From Caldilineaceae bacterium (GTDB lineage Bacteria > Chloroflexota > Anaerolineae > Caldilineales > Caldilineaceae): a stretch of DNA of 38,423 bases. This document shows, in pieces, positions 25,158 through 35,565 of the stretch (position 1 is its first letter; every line of letters starts with the position of its first letter). The stretch lies in NCBI GenBank assembly GCA_019637695.1, contig JAHBVG010000072.1:1-38423 (forward strand), written 5' to 3'. Position numbers and translations under genes: made by a program. The notes beneath the pieces are model-generated. The model ran no database searches and was not told the DNA's origin. It was given only the letters and a program-made list of their open reading frames with translations.

Positions 25158-25631
25158 CTACATCCCTTTGCGGTAATCGCTCGTCCCTGATGAATAGTTG
25201 GTGGGTTGCTGCTGCTGGTTGAATAAGTAGACAATCAGCGCGGAAAGGATAAGCCCACCCAAGAGTACAAACCAGCGCCGCCGGCCTGATTTTTTCTTCT
25301 TCACAAAAGGAGATTGAACCTTTTCCGAAGCATCCGATACAGCGCTGCGCACCTTCGACTGCACATCCTCACTGTAATCGTGGAGCTGATCGCCGTAAGC
25401 CTTTACCCGTTTGCCGTAATCTTGCATATGGTCCTGATAGGCTTTGAGGAAGTGATCGATCTCGTGTTCGGCCCGCTCCTTCGTATAGCCATACCGCTGC
25501 TGAATAATGCCGGTGATCTGATCCAATGACCCTTCGATACGGCGGATATCATCATCGGTGAGTTTCCCCCACTGCTTCTTTAGCCCGCCGCGCAGTTCTT
25601 TCCATTTCCCTTGTAAAATATCTTGATTCAT
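25158..25631 (-). CDS. CsbD-like stress protein with C-terminal membrane anchor
   Basis: A 157-residue protein. The ATG at 25631 follows GGGAGGG by 5 nt. Residues 1-60 are a CsbD-like domain (ILQGKWKELRGGLKKQWGKL and the DDIRRIEG turn). A charged helical region follows (about 60-112). A single hydrophobic segment (about 120-140, WFVLLGGLILSALIVYLF) is flanked by a basic KKKKSGRRR patch. A CsbD domain with a tail anchor differs from the small soluble CsbD of Bacillus, which belongs to the general stress regulon. The role here is probably stress-related, but this is inferred only from the family. The 308-bp gap upstream (25632-25939) contains no gene and no repeat array that I can recognise. 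Confidence 0.85.
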   Translation of the reverse strand: MNQDILQGKWKELRGGLKKQWGKLTDDDIRRIEGSLDQITGIIQQRYGYTKERAEHEIDHFLKAYQDHMQDYGKRVKAYGDQLHDYSEDVQSKVRSAVSDASEKVQSPFVKKKKSGRRRWFVLLGGLILSALIVYLFNQQQQPTNYSSGTSDYRKGM

Positions 25632-25939
25632 CGTACCCTCCCATGATTGTTGTCGGATGCGGGTCCTTTGCGGTGACTCTAACGCCAGCACTGAGCCTCT
25701 ACCCCTGGCAGGATTGTTATTCCGTCACCGCAATACTATAGCAAAAGTGCATGAAGCCAGGAGTTTTTGGGATTACATTCCCATACGTGATTTGTCCGGT
25801 GGAAACTGATCCTACGGGTCAACGTTTTGGTTTCAAACACGACTGGCTATAGCATAACTTGAGAGGATTGATCCTGCTATAGGTGAAGATATAGAAGAAG
25901 GTTATAGAGAGAGGATACAAATCGAGGAAGACTTTGCTG

Positions 25940-26635
25940 TTACGGTACTTGTGTTTCCCCGCGCATTGGGTTTTGGGCGACTTTGCGCTGTTCGATTAGG
26001 GCCAGGTAAGCAGCAGCGTCCTGGCGGCTGCTTACATTGAGTTTATCTAAAATACGGTGGACGTGGTTCTTGACTGTGCCTAATTCGATAAACAGTTGAT
26101 TGGCAATATCTTGATTGCTCAGACCCGCACCAATGAGATCAAGCACTTCGCGTTCTCGGTTCGTCAGTTCGGAATAATAGCTTACGTCGAACTCGGTGAT
26201 CTCCTCGGCCAGTTGATTGATGCGCGCCATCAAACTCATGGCGATCTGTGGCGAGATCATGGCTTCGCCCTTGTAAGCGGCGCGGATGTGCTTTAGCATT
26301 TCGGCCACAGAATCTTCCTTGAGGACGTAGCCCGTGGCGCCGGCCTCAATGTAAGCCAGGATCACCGGTTCGGCTTCAGGCAACCCCACCACAAGCAATT
26401 TCAGATCCGATCTGAGCTGCTTGCATTCTCTGACTAATTCGAGTGAATCATTCCCAGGCAAGTTGGTACTCACCAGCAGGACATCGCAGACAAACGCTTC
26501 GGATCTGCAAATCTCAAGCGCTTCCTCTTTGGTGACGGCGACATTGGCAATCACAATATCTTGTTCATCTTCGAGCGCGGCTGAAATCACCTCGCAAATC
26601 AAGCGCACCCTGTCCACAACCATAATGTGAATCAT
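25940..26635 (-). CDS. NarL/LuxR-type regulator with degenerate receiver
   Basis: A 231-residue transcription regulator. I chose the ATG at 26635, where the receiver domain begins; an upstream ATG at 26716 would lie above the -10 box at 26690. The receiver (residues 1-120) keeps the fold and the conserved Lys (TGYVLKED) but has Ser where the phospho-accepting Asp should be (DVLLVSTNLPG in place of LLD.NMPG), and one of the two acidic-pocket residues is Arg (VVDR). The C-terminal LuxR-type HTH is intact (LTNREREVLDLIGAGLSNQD, then GTVKNHVHRIL). It is therefore unlikely to respond to phosphorylation and may be constitutive or ligand controlled. No kinase is adjacent. Confidence 0.92.
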   Translation of the reverse strand: MIHIMVVDRVRLICEVISAALEDEQDIVIANVAVTKEEALEICRSEAFVCDVLLVSTNLPGNDSLELVRECKQLRSDLKLLVVGLPEAEPVILAYIEAGATGYVLKEDSVAEMLKHIRAAYKGEAMISPQIAMSLMARINQLAEEITEFDVSYYSELTNREREVLDLIGAGLSNQDIANQLFIELGTVKNHVHRILDKLNVSSRQDAAAYLALIEQRKVAQNPMRGETQVP

Positions 26636-26689
26636 CGAACTGTTCTTTCGCTCATCGATTAAAAAAGCACAGGATTTATTTGAAAATCC

Positions 26690-26718
26690 ATTATATACTA
26701 TCACATCGAAAATCATAA
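26690..26718 (-). promoter_or_regulatory. promoter of the LuxR-type regulator gene
   Basis: On the minus strand, TTATGA is followed after 17 nt by TATAAT (26695-26690). Transcription would start near 26683, giving a leader of about 48 nt before the ATG at 26635. The -10 is perfect, the -35 weak. Confidence 0.45.
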
Positions 26719-26752
26719 CCGATCTTTTTCGGCCCGATGGCGCGTTAGCCCG

Positions 26753-26758
26753 TATAAT
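26753..26758 (+). promoter_or_regulatory. -10 box immediately before the helicase ATG (leaderless start)
   Basis: A perfect TATAAT ends 6 nt before the ATG at 26765, where transcription would start. No ribosome binding site is present, which fits translation from a leaderless mRNA. No good -35 box is seen. Confidence 0.45.
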
Positions 26759-26764
26759 GGAAGC

Positions 26765-29638
26765 ATGAGCCTCGACCTCTTGCTCCAGGATTTGCGGCGC
26801 GATCCCAGCTTCATGACTAATGTTACAGCCTGGCAGACGGCGCCAGCCCGTCCCCCGCGTACCCAGCCGATCCCCGATGGGTTGCACCCGTTGCTTGTAT
26901 CCGCTCTACACCGCCGCGGGATCGACGAACTCTATACGCACCAGCGCCAGGCCATCGACGCTGTTTTTGAAGGACGCCACATCGCTGTTGTGACGCCCAC
27001 AGCCAGCGGAAAGACACTCTGCTACAACCTTCCGGTACTTCACCAACTGCTTGCGGACCCCGCGGCGACGGCGCTCTATCTCTTCCCCACCAAGGCGCTG
27101 GCGCATGATCAGTTGGAAGAGATTGAAAACTGGAGACTGGGGACTAGGGACTGGGGTTCTGGACCCGATCCCCGATCCCCCATCCCCGGCCCCCGCGTCG
27201 CCGCCTACGATGGGGATACGCCCAGCGCGGCGCGAGCCGAGATCCGGCGCACTGCCCGGCTGCTGATCACCAACCCGGATATGTTGCATGTGGGCATCCT
27301 GCCGTACCATGCGGCCTGGGCAGACTTTTTCGCCGGGCTGCGCGCTGTTGTCATTGACGAGATGCACATCTATCGCGGCGTCTTCGGCAGCCATGTTGCC
27401 AATGTGCTGCGCCGTTTTCAGCGGATCGCGGCCTTCTACGGCAGCCATCCTCAGTTCATCCTCACCAGCGCCACGATTGCCAACCCAGGTCAATTGGCCG
27501 GGCAATTGATAGAAGCGCCGGTCACCGTAATCGACGAAAACGGCGCGCCACAGGGGAAGAAAGAGATCATTCTCTACAACCCGCCGCTCTACGATCCTGC
27601 GCGGGGACTGCGCCGCAGCAGCGTCCTTGAAAGCCAGGATCTCGCCGTCCGCCTGCTCCAAAATGGCGTCCAGACTATCGTCTTTGGCCGCTCGCGCCTG
27701 ACGGTAGAGGTGTTGTTGACTTATCTGCGCGAGCGGAGCAGAAGAAGGGGATTAGTGACTGGTGATAAGGGATTAGGCAGGGACGTAGTCCAACCGTCAC
27801 CCATCAGTGATGAACCCCCAACCCCCAGCGCCCAATCCCCAATCACTAATCACCAATCCCTAATCCGCGGCTACCGCGGCGGCTATCTGCCCGAGGAGCG
27901 GCGGGCGATTGAGGCAGGGTTGCGCAGTGGAGAGGTGCGGGCGGTAGTGGCGACGAATGCGCTGGAACTGGGGATCGACATTGGTCAGTTGGAGGCTGCG
28001 CTGATCTGCGGCTACCCAGGCACGATTGCCAGCACCTGGCAGCAGATGGGCCGGGCAGGGCGGACAACGGCGACATCCCTGGCGATTCTGGTGGCGACAG
28101 CGGGCGCACTCGACCAATACATTGTCGGCCATCCTGAATATTTGTTGGAAAAATCGCCCGAACATGCCTTTATCAACCCTGACAATCTGATGCTGTTGGT
28201 GGATCAAATCCGCTGCGCCGCGTTTGAACTGCCGTTTGCCGTCGGTGAACGGTTTGGGCAATCCATCTACAGCGCTGATGTGCTGACCTTGCTGGCCGAA
28301 CAGGGGGATCTGCGCGCCCACGGTGGGCGCTACCTATGGCAAGGGGAAGGATACCCGGCGCGCCAGATCAGCCTGCGCAGCGCCGGCGGTGATGCCGTTG
28401 TGATCCAGAGCCGTATTTCTGACGAAGCGGTGCAGATCATCGGCGAGATCGACGCCGCCAGCGCGCCCATGCTCGTCCATACCGGCGCTGTCTACATCCA
28501 TGAAGGGCAGAGCCATCTTGTCGATTCGCTCGATGTGGAGAATCGGCTGGCGATGGTGAGCCGTGCGGCTGTCGATTTCTACACCGAAGCCAGCACGGAT
28601 ACAGAGATCGAGATCCTCGCCATCCACACCAGCCAGCAGACTCGCGGCGCCGAGATCTATCACGGCGATCTGGCGATCACCTCGCAGGTGACAGGCTATC
28701 GACGGGTGCGCCATTACACACACGAGACGCTGGGCAGCTATCCGCTTGATTATCCGCCGCAGACATTGGAAAGCAGCGGCTATTGGTTTGAGGTCACCAG
28801 CGCTGCCCAGGAACAGCTTATCCTCGCCAATCAATGGCGCGACGCGCCCAACGACTACGGCCCCAATTGGGCGGAACAGCGCCAAAAAGTGCGGACGCGT
28901 GATGGCTTCCGCTGTACTGAGTGCGGCGCGCCTGAACCCGTCAACAGCCAGCATGATGTCCACCATCTGCGCCCCTTCCGCACCTTTGGCTATGTGCGTG
29001 AGATCAACGAAAACTATCGAGAGGCCAACCAGTTGAGCAATCTGACCCTGCTCTGTCGTCGCTGCCATCAACGCGTGGAAGCAGGAGTACGCACCCGCAC
29101 CGGTCTTGACGGTCTGGCCTACGCTTTACAAAACCTGGCCCCACTCTTTCTCATGTGCGACCGCAGCGATATTGGCGTCTGGGTGGCGCGCGAAGAGGAA
29201 GGCAAAAGGCAAAAAGCAAAAGGCAAAGGTGATGGTGAGCAATTACCAGTGAGCGGTGAGCAGTTAGCGACTGAAGAGAGACAGAGGAGCGAGGGAGCGA
29301 GCGAGCGAAATTACCCGATCACCAATCCCCAGTCCCCAGTTCCTAATCCTCAATCCCCACGCATCTACATCTTCGAGCGGATCGCCGCCGGGTTGGGCTT
29401 TAGCCAGCAGCTTTTTGAAAATCACGCCCAACTGTTAGCCAGCGCCGAAACGTTGATCCATGGGTGTGGCTGCCGCTATGGCTGCCCTGCCTGTGTTGGC
29501 CCCGTTCCCCTGAGTGGAGAGAGCGAACTTCCACTGCTCGACACCAAACAATTGACCCTGGCGCTGCTGCACGTCTTGCGCGAGGAATCACTCGATCCCC
29601 CAGGCAGCGCCGAAATTGAGGAAGAGATCATTTTCTAG
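26765..29638 (+). CDS. MrfA/YprA-like DEAD/DEAH helicase with HNH-like module and repeat insertions
   Basis: A 957-residue ATP-dependent helicase of the family that includes B. subtilis MrfA (YprA), which repairs mitomycin damage. Motif I is TPTASGKT (about 77-84), motif II DEMH (about 197), motif III TSATI (about 234), and motif VI QQMGRAGR (about 425). The C-terminal DUF1998 region has the Cys cluster CGCRYGCPAC (about 900-909), a probable metal site. Between them, at about 716-770, lies an HNH-like motif: CTECG, then DVHHLRPF, then NLTLLCRRCHQ, which is consistent with a zinc-dependent nuclease fold. Three low-complexity insertions (residues about 121-142, 326-368 and 812-865) are encoded by heptamer repeats and preserve the reading frame. 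They fall between conserved motifs. Confidence 0.92.
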   Translation: MSLDLLLQDLRRDPSFMTNVTAWQTAPARPPRTQPIPDGLHPLLVSALHRRGIDELYTHQRQAIDAVFEGRHIAVVTPTASGKTLCYNLPVLHQLLADPAATALYLFPTKALAHDQLEEIENWRLGTRDWGSGPDPRSPIPGPRVAAYDGDTPSAARAEIRRTARLLITNPDMLHVGILPYHAAWADFFAGLRAVVIDEMHIYRGVFGSHVANVLRRFQRIAAFYGSHPQFILTSATIANPGQLAGQLIEAPVTVIDENGAPQGKKEIILYNPPLYDPARGLRRSSVLESQDLAVRLLQNGVQTIVFGRSRLTVEVLLTYLRERSRRRGLVTGDKGLGRDVVQPSPISDEPPTPSAQSPITNHQSLIRGYRGGYLPEERRAIEAGLRSGEVRAVVATNALELGIDIGQLEAALICGYPGTIASTWQQMGRAGRTTATSLAILVATAGALDQYIVGHPEYLLEKSPEHAFINPDNLMLLVDQIRCAAFELPFAVGERFGQSIYSADVLTLLAEQGDLRAHGGRYLWQGEGYPARQISLRSAGGDAVVIQSRISDEAVQIIGEIDAASAPMLVHTGAVYIHEGQSHLVDSLDVENRLAMVSRAAVDFYTEASTDTEIEILAIHTSQQTRGAEIYHGDLAITSQVTGYRRVRHYTHETLGSYPLDYPPQTLESSGYWFEVTSAAQEQLILANQWRDAPNDYGPNWAEQRQKVRTRDGFRCTECGAPEPVNSQHDVHHLRPFRTFGYVREINENYREANQLSNLTLLCRRCHQRVEAGVRTRTGLDGLAYALQNLAPLFLMCDRSDIGVWVAREEEGKRQKAKGKGDGEQLPVSGEQLATEERQRSEGASERNYPITNPQSPVPNPQSPRIYIFERIAAGLGFSQQLFENHAQLLASAETLIHGCGCRYGCPACVGPVPLSGESELPLLDTKQLTLALLHVLREESLDPPGSAEIEEEIIF
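27127..27190. repeat. in-frame heptamer insertion 1 in the helicase gene
   Basis: gagactg-gggacta-gggactg units followed by gatcccc-gatcccc-catcccc units. It encodes a Gly/Pro/Arg/Asp-rich loop (RDWGSGPDPRSPIPG) between the conserved helicase segments LAHDQLEE and RVAAYDGDT. Confidence 0.8.
27740..27869. repeat. in-frame heptamer insertion 2 in the helicase gene
   Basis: gggatta-gtgactg-gtgataa-gggatta at the start and ccccaat-cactaat-caccaat-ccctaat at the end, the same family on opposite strands, so the insert is itself a loose inverted repeat. It encodes about 43 low-complexity residues between the helicase segments LLTYLRER and GYRGGYLPEERR. Confidence 0.85.
29200..29360. repeat. in-frame heptamer insertion 3 in the helicase gene
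   Basis: Units gcaaaag-gcaaaaa-gcaaaag-gcaaagg, then gtgagcg-gtgagca-gttagcg, then a gagcgag series, then ccccagt-ccccagt and caatccc. It encodes about 54 polar residues between LFLMCDRSDIG and the segment IYIFERIAAGLG of DUF1998. Confidence 0.85.
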
Positions 29639-29653
29639 CAGGAGTGGCAGGAG

Positions 29654-29757
29654 AAGGGCAAGTTGCAGGTTTGCAAGTTGCAGGTTTGCAAGTTGCAAGT
29701 GACAATTATCCTCGCACCACAGCAATATCGAATATCCAATACCCAATCCCAATACCC
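29654..29757. repeat. repeat array between the helicase and dehydrogenase genes
   Basis: Alternating 7- and 8-bp units gttgcag-gtttgcaa-gttgcag-gtttgcaa-gttgcaa, then linker gacaattatcctcgc, then the CCCAATA family (ccaatacccaatcccaatac). It fills the 133-bp gap and ends about 15 bp before the next ATG. Confidence 0.75.
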
Positions 29758-29771
29758 CACAAGGAGATCCA

Positions 29772-30743
29772 ATGCGCGCCGTTCAAGTGCTGGCCCCCGG
29801 CCATGCAGAATTTGTCGAAGTACCCAAACCGGCGTTGAAGCCGGGATATGCGTTGGTGCGCCCGTTGCGACTTTCGCTCTGCGGCAGCGATATTTACTTG
29901 CTCCACTACTCGCCCACGGAACTCTATCCCTATCCGCCGGGCACCACAGGCCATGAGATGGTAGGCATTGTGGAAGCCGTTGACGCGCCTGATTCCGGGA
30001 TCGAACCGGGGACAGTAGCGCTGACGCTGGCGCCGAACAATCAGGCGATGGCAGAGTACTTTCTTGCTCCGATTGATCATGTCTTGCCGCTGCCTGCGGG
30101 CAAATCCATCGATGAACTGCTGCAAGCCCAGCAATTGGGGACGGTGATCTACGCCTGCAAACAGATCACTACCAATCTCGTTGGCAAGGATGTCGCCGTG
30201 ATCGGCCAGGGATCTGCCGGTCTCTGGTTCGATTGGATGCTGCGGCGTATGGGCGCGCGGCGGGTGATCGCCATCGATCTGCAACCGCACCGGCTTGTGC
30301 TGCCCACTCGCTACGGCGCAACGCACACCATCCACAACCAGGGCCTGGACCCTGTCGAGGCTGTGGCCGCCATCACCGATGGCAAGATGGTCGATCTGGT
30401 GGTGGAAGCTGCCGGCGAGCATGAAACCGTGGTGATGACCGGCAATCTGATCAAACAACACGGCGAGATCCTCTGTTTCGGCATCCCCCATTTTCAGGAA
30501 TTGCGAATCGACTACGCCCATTTCTTTCGCATGTACCCGCGCCTCAAGACCATCGCCGGCGCGCAGACCGACGCCCATCAGGCTTCCACCCGCCAGGCGT
30601 TGGAACTGATCGCCAGCGGTGAGATCGACGTGAAGCCGATCCTCACCCACCGCTTCCCCTTCGAGCGGGTGATGGAAGCCTACGAACTTCAGCGCACGCG
30701 CGACGAGGGCGCAATTAAGATTCTGATCGATATGCCGGAATAA
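29772..30743 (+). CDS. zinc-type medium-chain alcohol dehydrogenase family protein
   Basis: A 323-residue NAD(P)-dependent dehydrogenase of the medium-chain (MDR) family. The catalytic-zinc ligand Cys is C37 in SLCGSD and the GHE motif is near 61 (TTGHEMVG). The cofactor-binding Rossmann segment is VIGQGSAGLWFDWMLRRMGA. The four-Cys structural-zinc lobe seen in many alcohol dehydrogenases is missing, which is common in sorbitol/threonine dehydrogenase-like and shorter members. AAGGAG precedes the ATG by 5 nt. It is followed at once by a strong terminator, and it is probably transcribed alone. Substrate unknown; a sugar alcohol or alcohol is likely. Confidence 0.88.
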   Translation: MRAVQVLAPGHAEFVEVPKPALKPGYALVRPLRLSLCGSDIYLLHYSPTELYPYPPGTTGHEMVGIVEAVDAPDSGIEPGTVALTLAPNNQAMAEYFLAPIDHVLPLPAGKSIDELLQAQQLGTVIYACKQITTNLVGKDVAVIGQGSAGLWFDWMLRRMGARRVIAIDLQPHRLVLPTRYGATHTIHNQGLDPVEAVAAITDGKMVDLVVEAAGEHETVVMTGNLIKQHGEILCFGIPHFQELRIDYAHFFRMYPRLKTIAGAQTDAHQASTRQALELIASGEIDVKPILTHRFPFERVMEAYELQRTRDEGAIKILIDMPE

Positions 30744-30780
30744 AGAGCCGCCGATCCTGAAAGGGATCGGCGGCTCTTTT
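30742..30780 (+). terminator. rho-independent terminator of the dehydrogenase gene
   Basis: A 14-bp stem (agagccgccgatcc / ggatcggcggctct) with a 6-nt loop and a run of T. It overlaps the TAA stop codon. Confidence 0.9.
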
Positions 30781-30783
30781 GGG

Positions 30784-30893
30784 CATTGGATATTGTGTAG
30801 TGCGTAGTTCGTGAACGATTGTTACCTGCAAACCTGCAAACTTGCCATTTGCAACCTCTGCGGTCCGCGGTCTGTCGTCTGCGGTCCGCCTCT
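30784..30893. repeat. composite heptamer array, most complete copy
   Basis: Order on the plus strand: a partial cattggatattg, then gtagtgcgtagttcgtg, then linker aacgattgtta, then cctgcaaacctgcaaacttgc and catttgcaacc, then tctgcggtccgcggtctgtc and ctgcggtccgcc. It has all blocks of the ordered array in one run and abuts the TAG stop of the DsrE-like gene on the minus strand. Confidence 0.85.
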
Positions 30894-31257
30894 ACAACGT
30901 AATCACCTGATCCGGCATGTTGCCAGAGAGCGCTGCATAGAGATCGGGGAAGCAGCCGACCTGCACGCCAACCACCGTGCCGGAGGTCTGGCAGTTGCCG
31001 GGTTCGCCGGTTGCCAGCCCGCGCTCCAATGCGCACTGATCGCACATCATCAACAGGATCCCCTTCTCTGCGGCGACCTTCGCAAGGCGCTCGCCGATGG
31101 GATCCCCACTGCGAAGGATATAGTTGTTGTCGTCGAAAAAGAAGAGACCAACCACGTCGACGCCGTGGGTTCCCCCTTCTAATTGGGGCAGGATCATCTT
31201 GCCCAGTTTATAGCTGGCCGTGTGTCCCGATGTGGCGAAAATGTAGGCAACTTTCAT
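30892..31257 (-). CDS. DsrE-family small protein
   Basis: A 121-residue cytoplasmic protein with a DsrE/DsrF-like fold: VAYIFATSGHTASYKLGKM at the start, VVGLFFFDDNNYIL and LLMMCDQCALERGL in the middle, and GVQVGCFPDL near the end. Family members relay sulfur or bind small metabolites through a conserved Cys; the CDQC motif near 72 is the likely site and a second Cys pair lies downstream. AGGAGA lies 6 nt before the ATG at 31257. The PCu(A)C chaperone gene lies 48 nt upstream on the same strand, so the two may be co-transcribed and linked to thiol or metal handling. The similarity to proteins called SaoD is from memory only. Confidence 0.82.
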   Translation of the reverse strand: MKVAYIFATSGHTASYKLGKMILPQLEGGTHGVDVVGLFFFDDNNYILRSGDPIGERLAKVAAEKGILLMMCDQCALERGLATGEPGNCQTSGTVVGVQVGCFPDLYAALSGNMPDQVITL

Positions 31258-31305
31258 CTGCTTCTCCTGCTGGTGATAAGGGTGATGGTTGATGGCGCAG
31301 AATCC

Positions 31306-31818
31306 TCAGTTGCCGTGGTTGTGATCAGTGGGCGCGCTGCCCATCTCCATGACCGGTACAGTGATCTCCATCGTTCCAGCCTGCTCAAAAGTCAGGGTCA
31401 GCGGAATCTCATCGCCGACGGCCAGCGGCACCGAGAGTTCTAGCAGCATCACATGTTTGCCGCCGGGTTTCAATTCCACAACAGCGCGGGCTGAGATCTC
31501 AAAGCCTTCGGGATGGGGAATCATGCGCATGACGCCATTCTCTTCGGTCGTCTCGTGGAGTTCTGTCACGCGCGCTACTGTGCTTTGCACCGAGAGCAAT
31601 TGATCTGCGCTTTCGGTAGGGTTGACAATGGTGAAATAGGCCGCGCCGTTGCCGCTTTGTATAGCTGGCCGCGCCATGGGCGATTCCACGCGGATGGCGT
31701 CCCCGGTGAGCGCAGGAGCGCTCTGCGGCGTTGCCGGCAGTGTACACCCTGCAACCAGAAGCACGATCAAGCTGATCGACCATTGATAGAGGATAAAGGG
31801 AATTTTCGCTCTGGTCAT
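31306..31818 (-). CDS. PCu(A)C copper chaperone lipoprotein
   Basis: A 170-residue exported lipoprotein. The ATG at 31818 follows AAGGAG by 5 nt; the lipobox LLVAGC places the lipidated Cys near residue 25. The domain is PCu(A)C, which carries copper to the Cu-A site of cytochrome oxidase. Its ligands appear in the spacing H-x(n)-M-x(n)-H-x-M: the His of LHETTEENG, the Met residues in VMRMIPHP, and the His-Val-Met near KHVMLLEL. The C-terminal tail is His-rich (TDHNHGN), which may bind metal too. It shares a strand with the DsrE gene downstream (48-nt gap). Confidence 0.92.
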   Translation of the reverse strand: MTRAKIPFILYQWSISLIVLLVAGCTLPATPQSAPALTGDAIRVESPMARPAIQSGNGAAYFTIVNPTESADQLLSVQSTVARVTELHETTEENGVMRMIPHPEGFEISARAVVELKPGGKHVMLLELSVPLAVGDEIPLTLTFEQAGTMEITVPVMEMGSAPTDHNHGN

Positions 31819-32030
31819 TCGTACTCCTTTTCTGTACTCAAATGACAACAGGATTATGTGAATTGTATCACATTATCATTGCTATCGATCCGGGTCAAAC
31901 ATTTGCCGCCTATTAATCTGGCTTTAATGGCAGCGCTTTAGGCTGAACTATAGAGGACGAATGGGAAGACTAGCCGGAAGGCTATCGTCCCCCGAATCGC
32001 TTTCTTACTTCCCTTTCCTCTTCCACATGC

Positions 32031-32065
32031 AACCAGCCCCAGGTCATGTTGACCTGGGGCTGGTT
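32031..32065. terminator. strong hairpin between the copper chaperone and hydroxylase genes
   Basis: A perfect 16-bp stem aaccagccccaggtca / tgacctggggctggtt with a 3-nt loop. The flanks are pyrimidine-rich on the plus strand but not a clean T-run, so terminator function is likely but not certain. It lies 33 bp after the stop of the Mo hydroxylase gene. Confidence 0.6.
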
Positions 32066-32097
32066 GTCTCTCTTCTTCCCTTCCTCGCTTCTTCGCC

Positions 32098-35181
<3,084 letters not shown>

Positions 35182-35268
35182 TGAATTCTTACTCCTTGAT
35201 TGAATCTACCAGGCGACTGTGGTACGATTTGAACAATGACTGCATCTTGGAAAGACAGGAATAATCGA

Positions 35269-35538
35269 ATGACAACGACAATTCGCGTAAAAGGCATCTA
35301 CAATGGCAAAACTATCGAACTACTTGAACCGGTGACGATTGCACCCGACACCGAAGTGGAAATTTTGATTCCTGAGTTGCAAAGCCAGGCCGCAAAAGAA
35401 CAAGAATTTCTGACGCAATTGCTCGAAAGAGGATTGATTACTCACATCCCAACGGGCAAACCCCGTGATGCGCATTTCCAACCCGTTCGGGTTCAGGGCA
35501 AACCAGTCTCAGAAACCATCATTGAAGAACGCCGATAG
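35269..35538 (+). CDS. DUF104-type small protein (AF2212-like, antitoxin-like)
   Basis: An 89-residue protein on the opposite strand to its neighbours. The start at 35269 (AGGA 10-13 nt upstream) is preferred over an in-frame ATG at 35236, whose extra residues are not family-like. It starts with TIRVKGIYNGKTIELLEPV, the beta-strand pattern of the DUF104/AF2212 family, which includes putative antitoxins that neutralise PIN-domain toxins. The second half is variable and Gln/Glu rich. No PIN or other toxin gene is adjacent, so it is either an orphan antitoxin or a different small regulator. It lies between two subunit genes of one enzyme, which suggests a later insertion. Confidence 0.75.
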   Translation: MTTTIRVKGIYNGKTIELLEPVTIAPDTEVEILIPELQSQAAKEQEFLTQLLERGLITHIPTGKPRDAHFQPVRVQGKPVSETIIEERR

Positions 35539-35565
35539 CCATCGACAACCCCACCGACCACTCCG

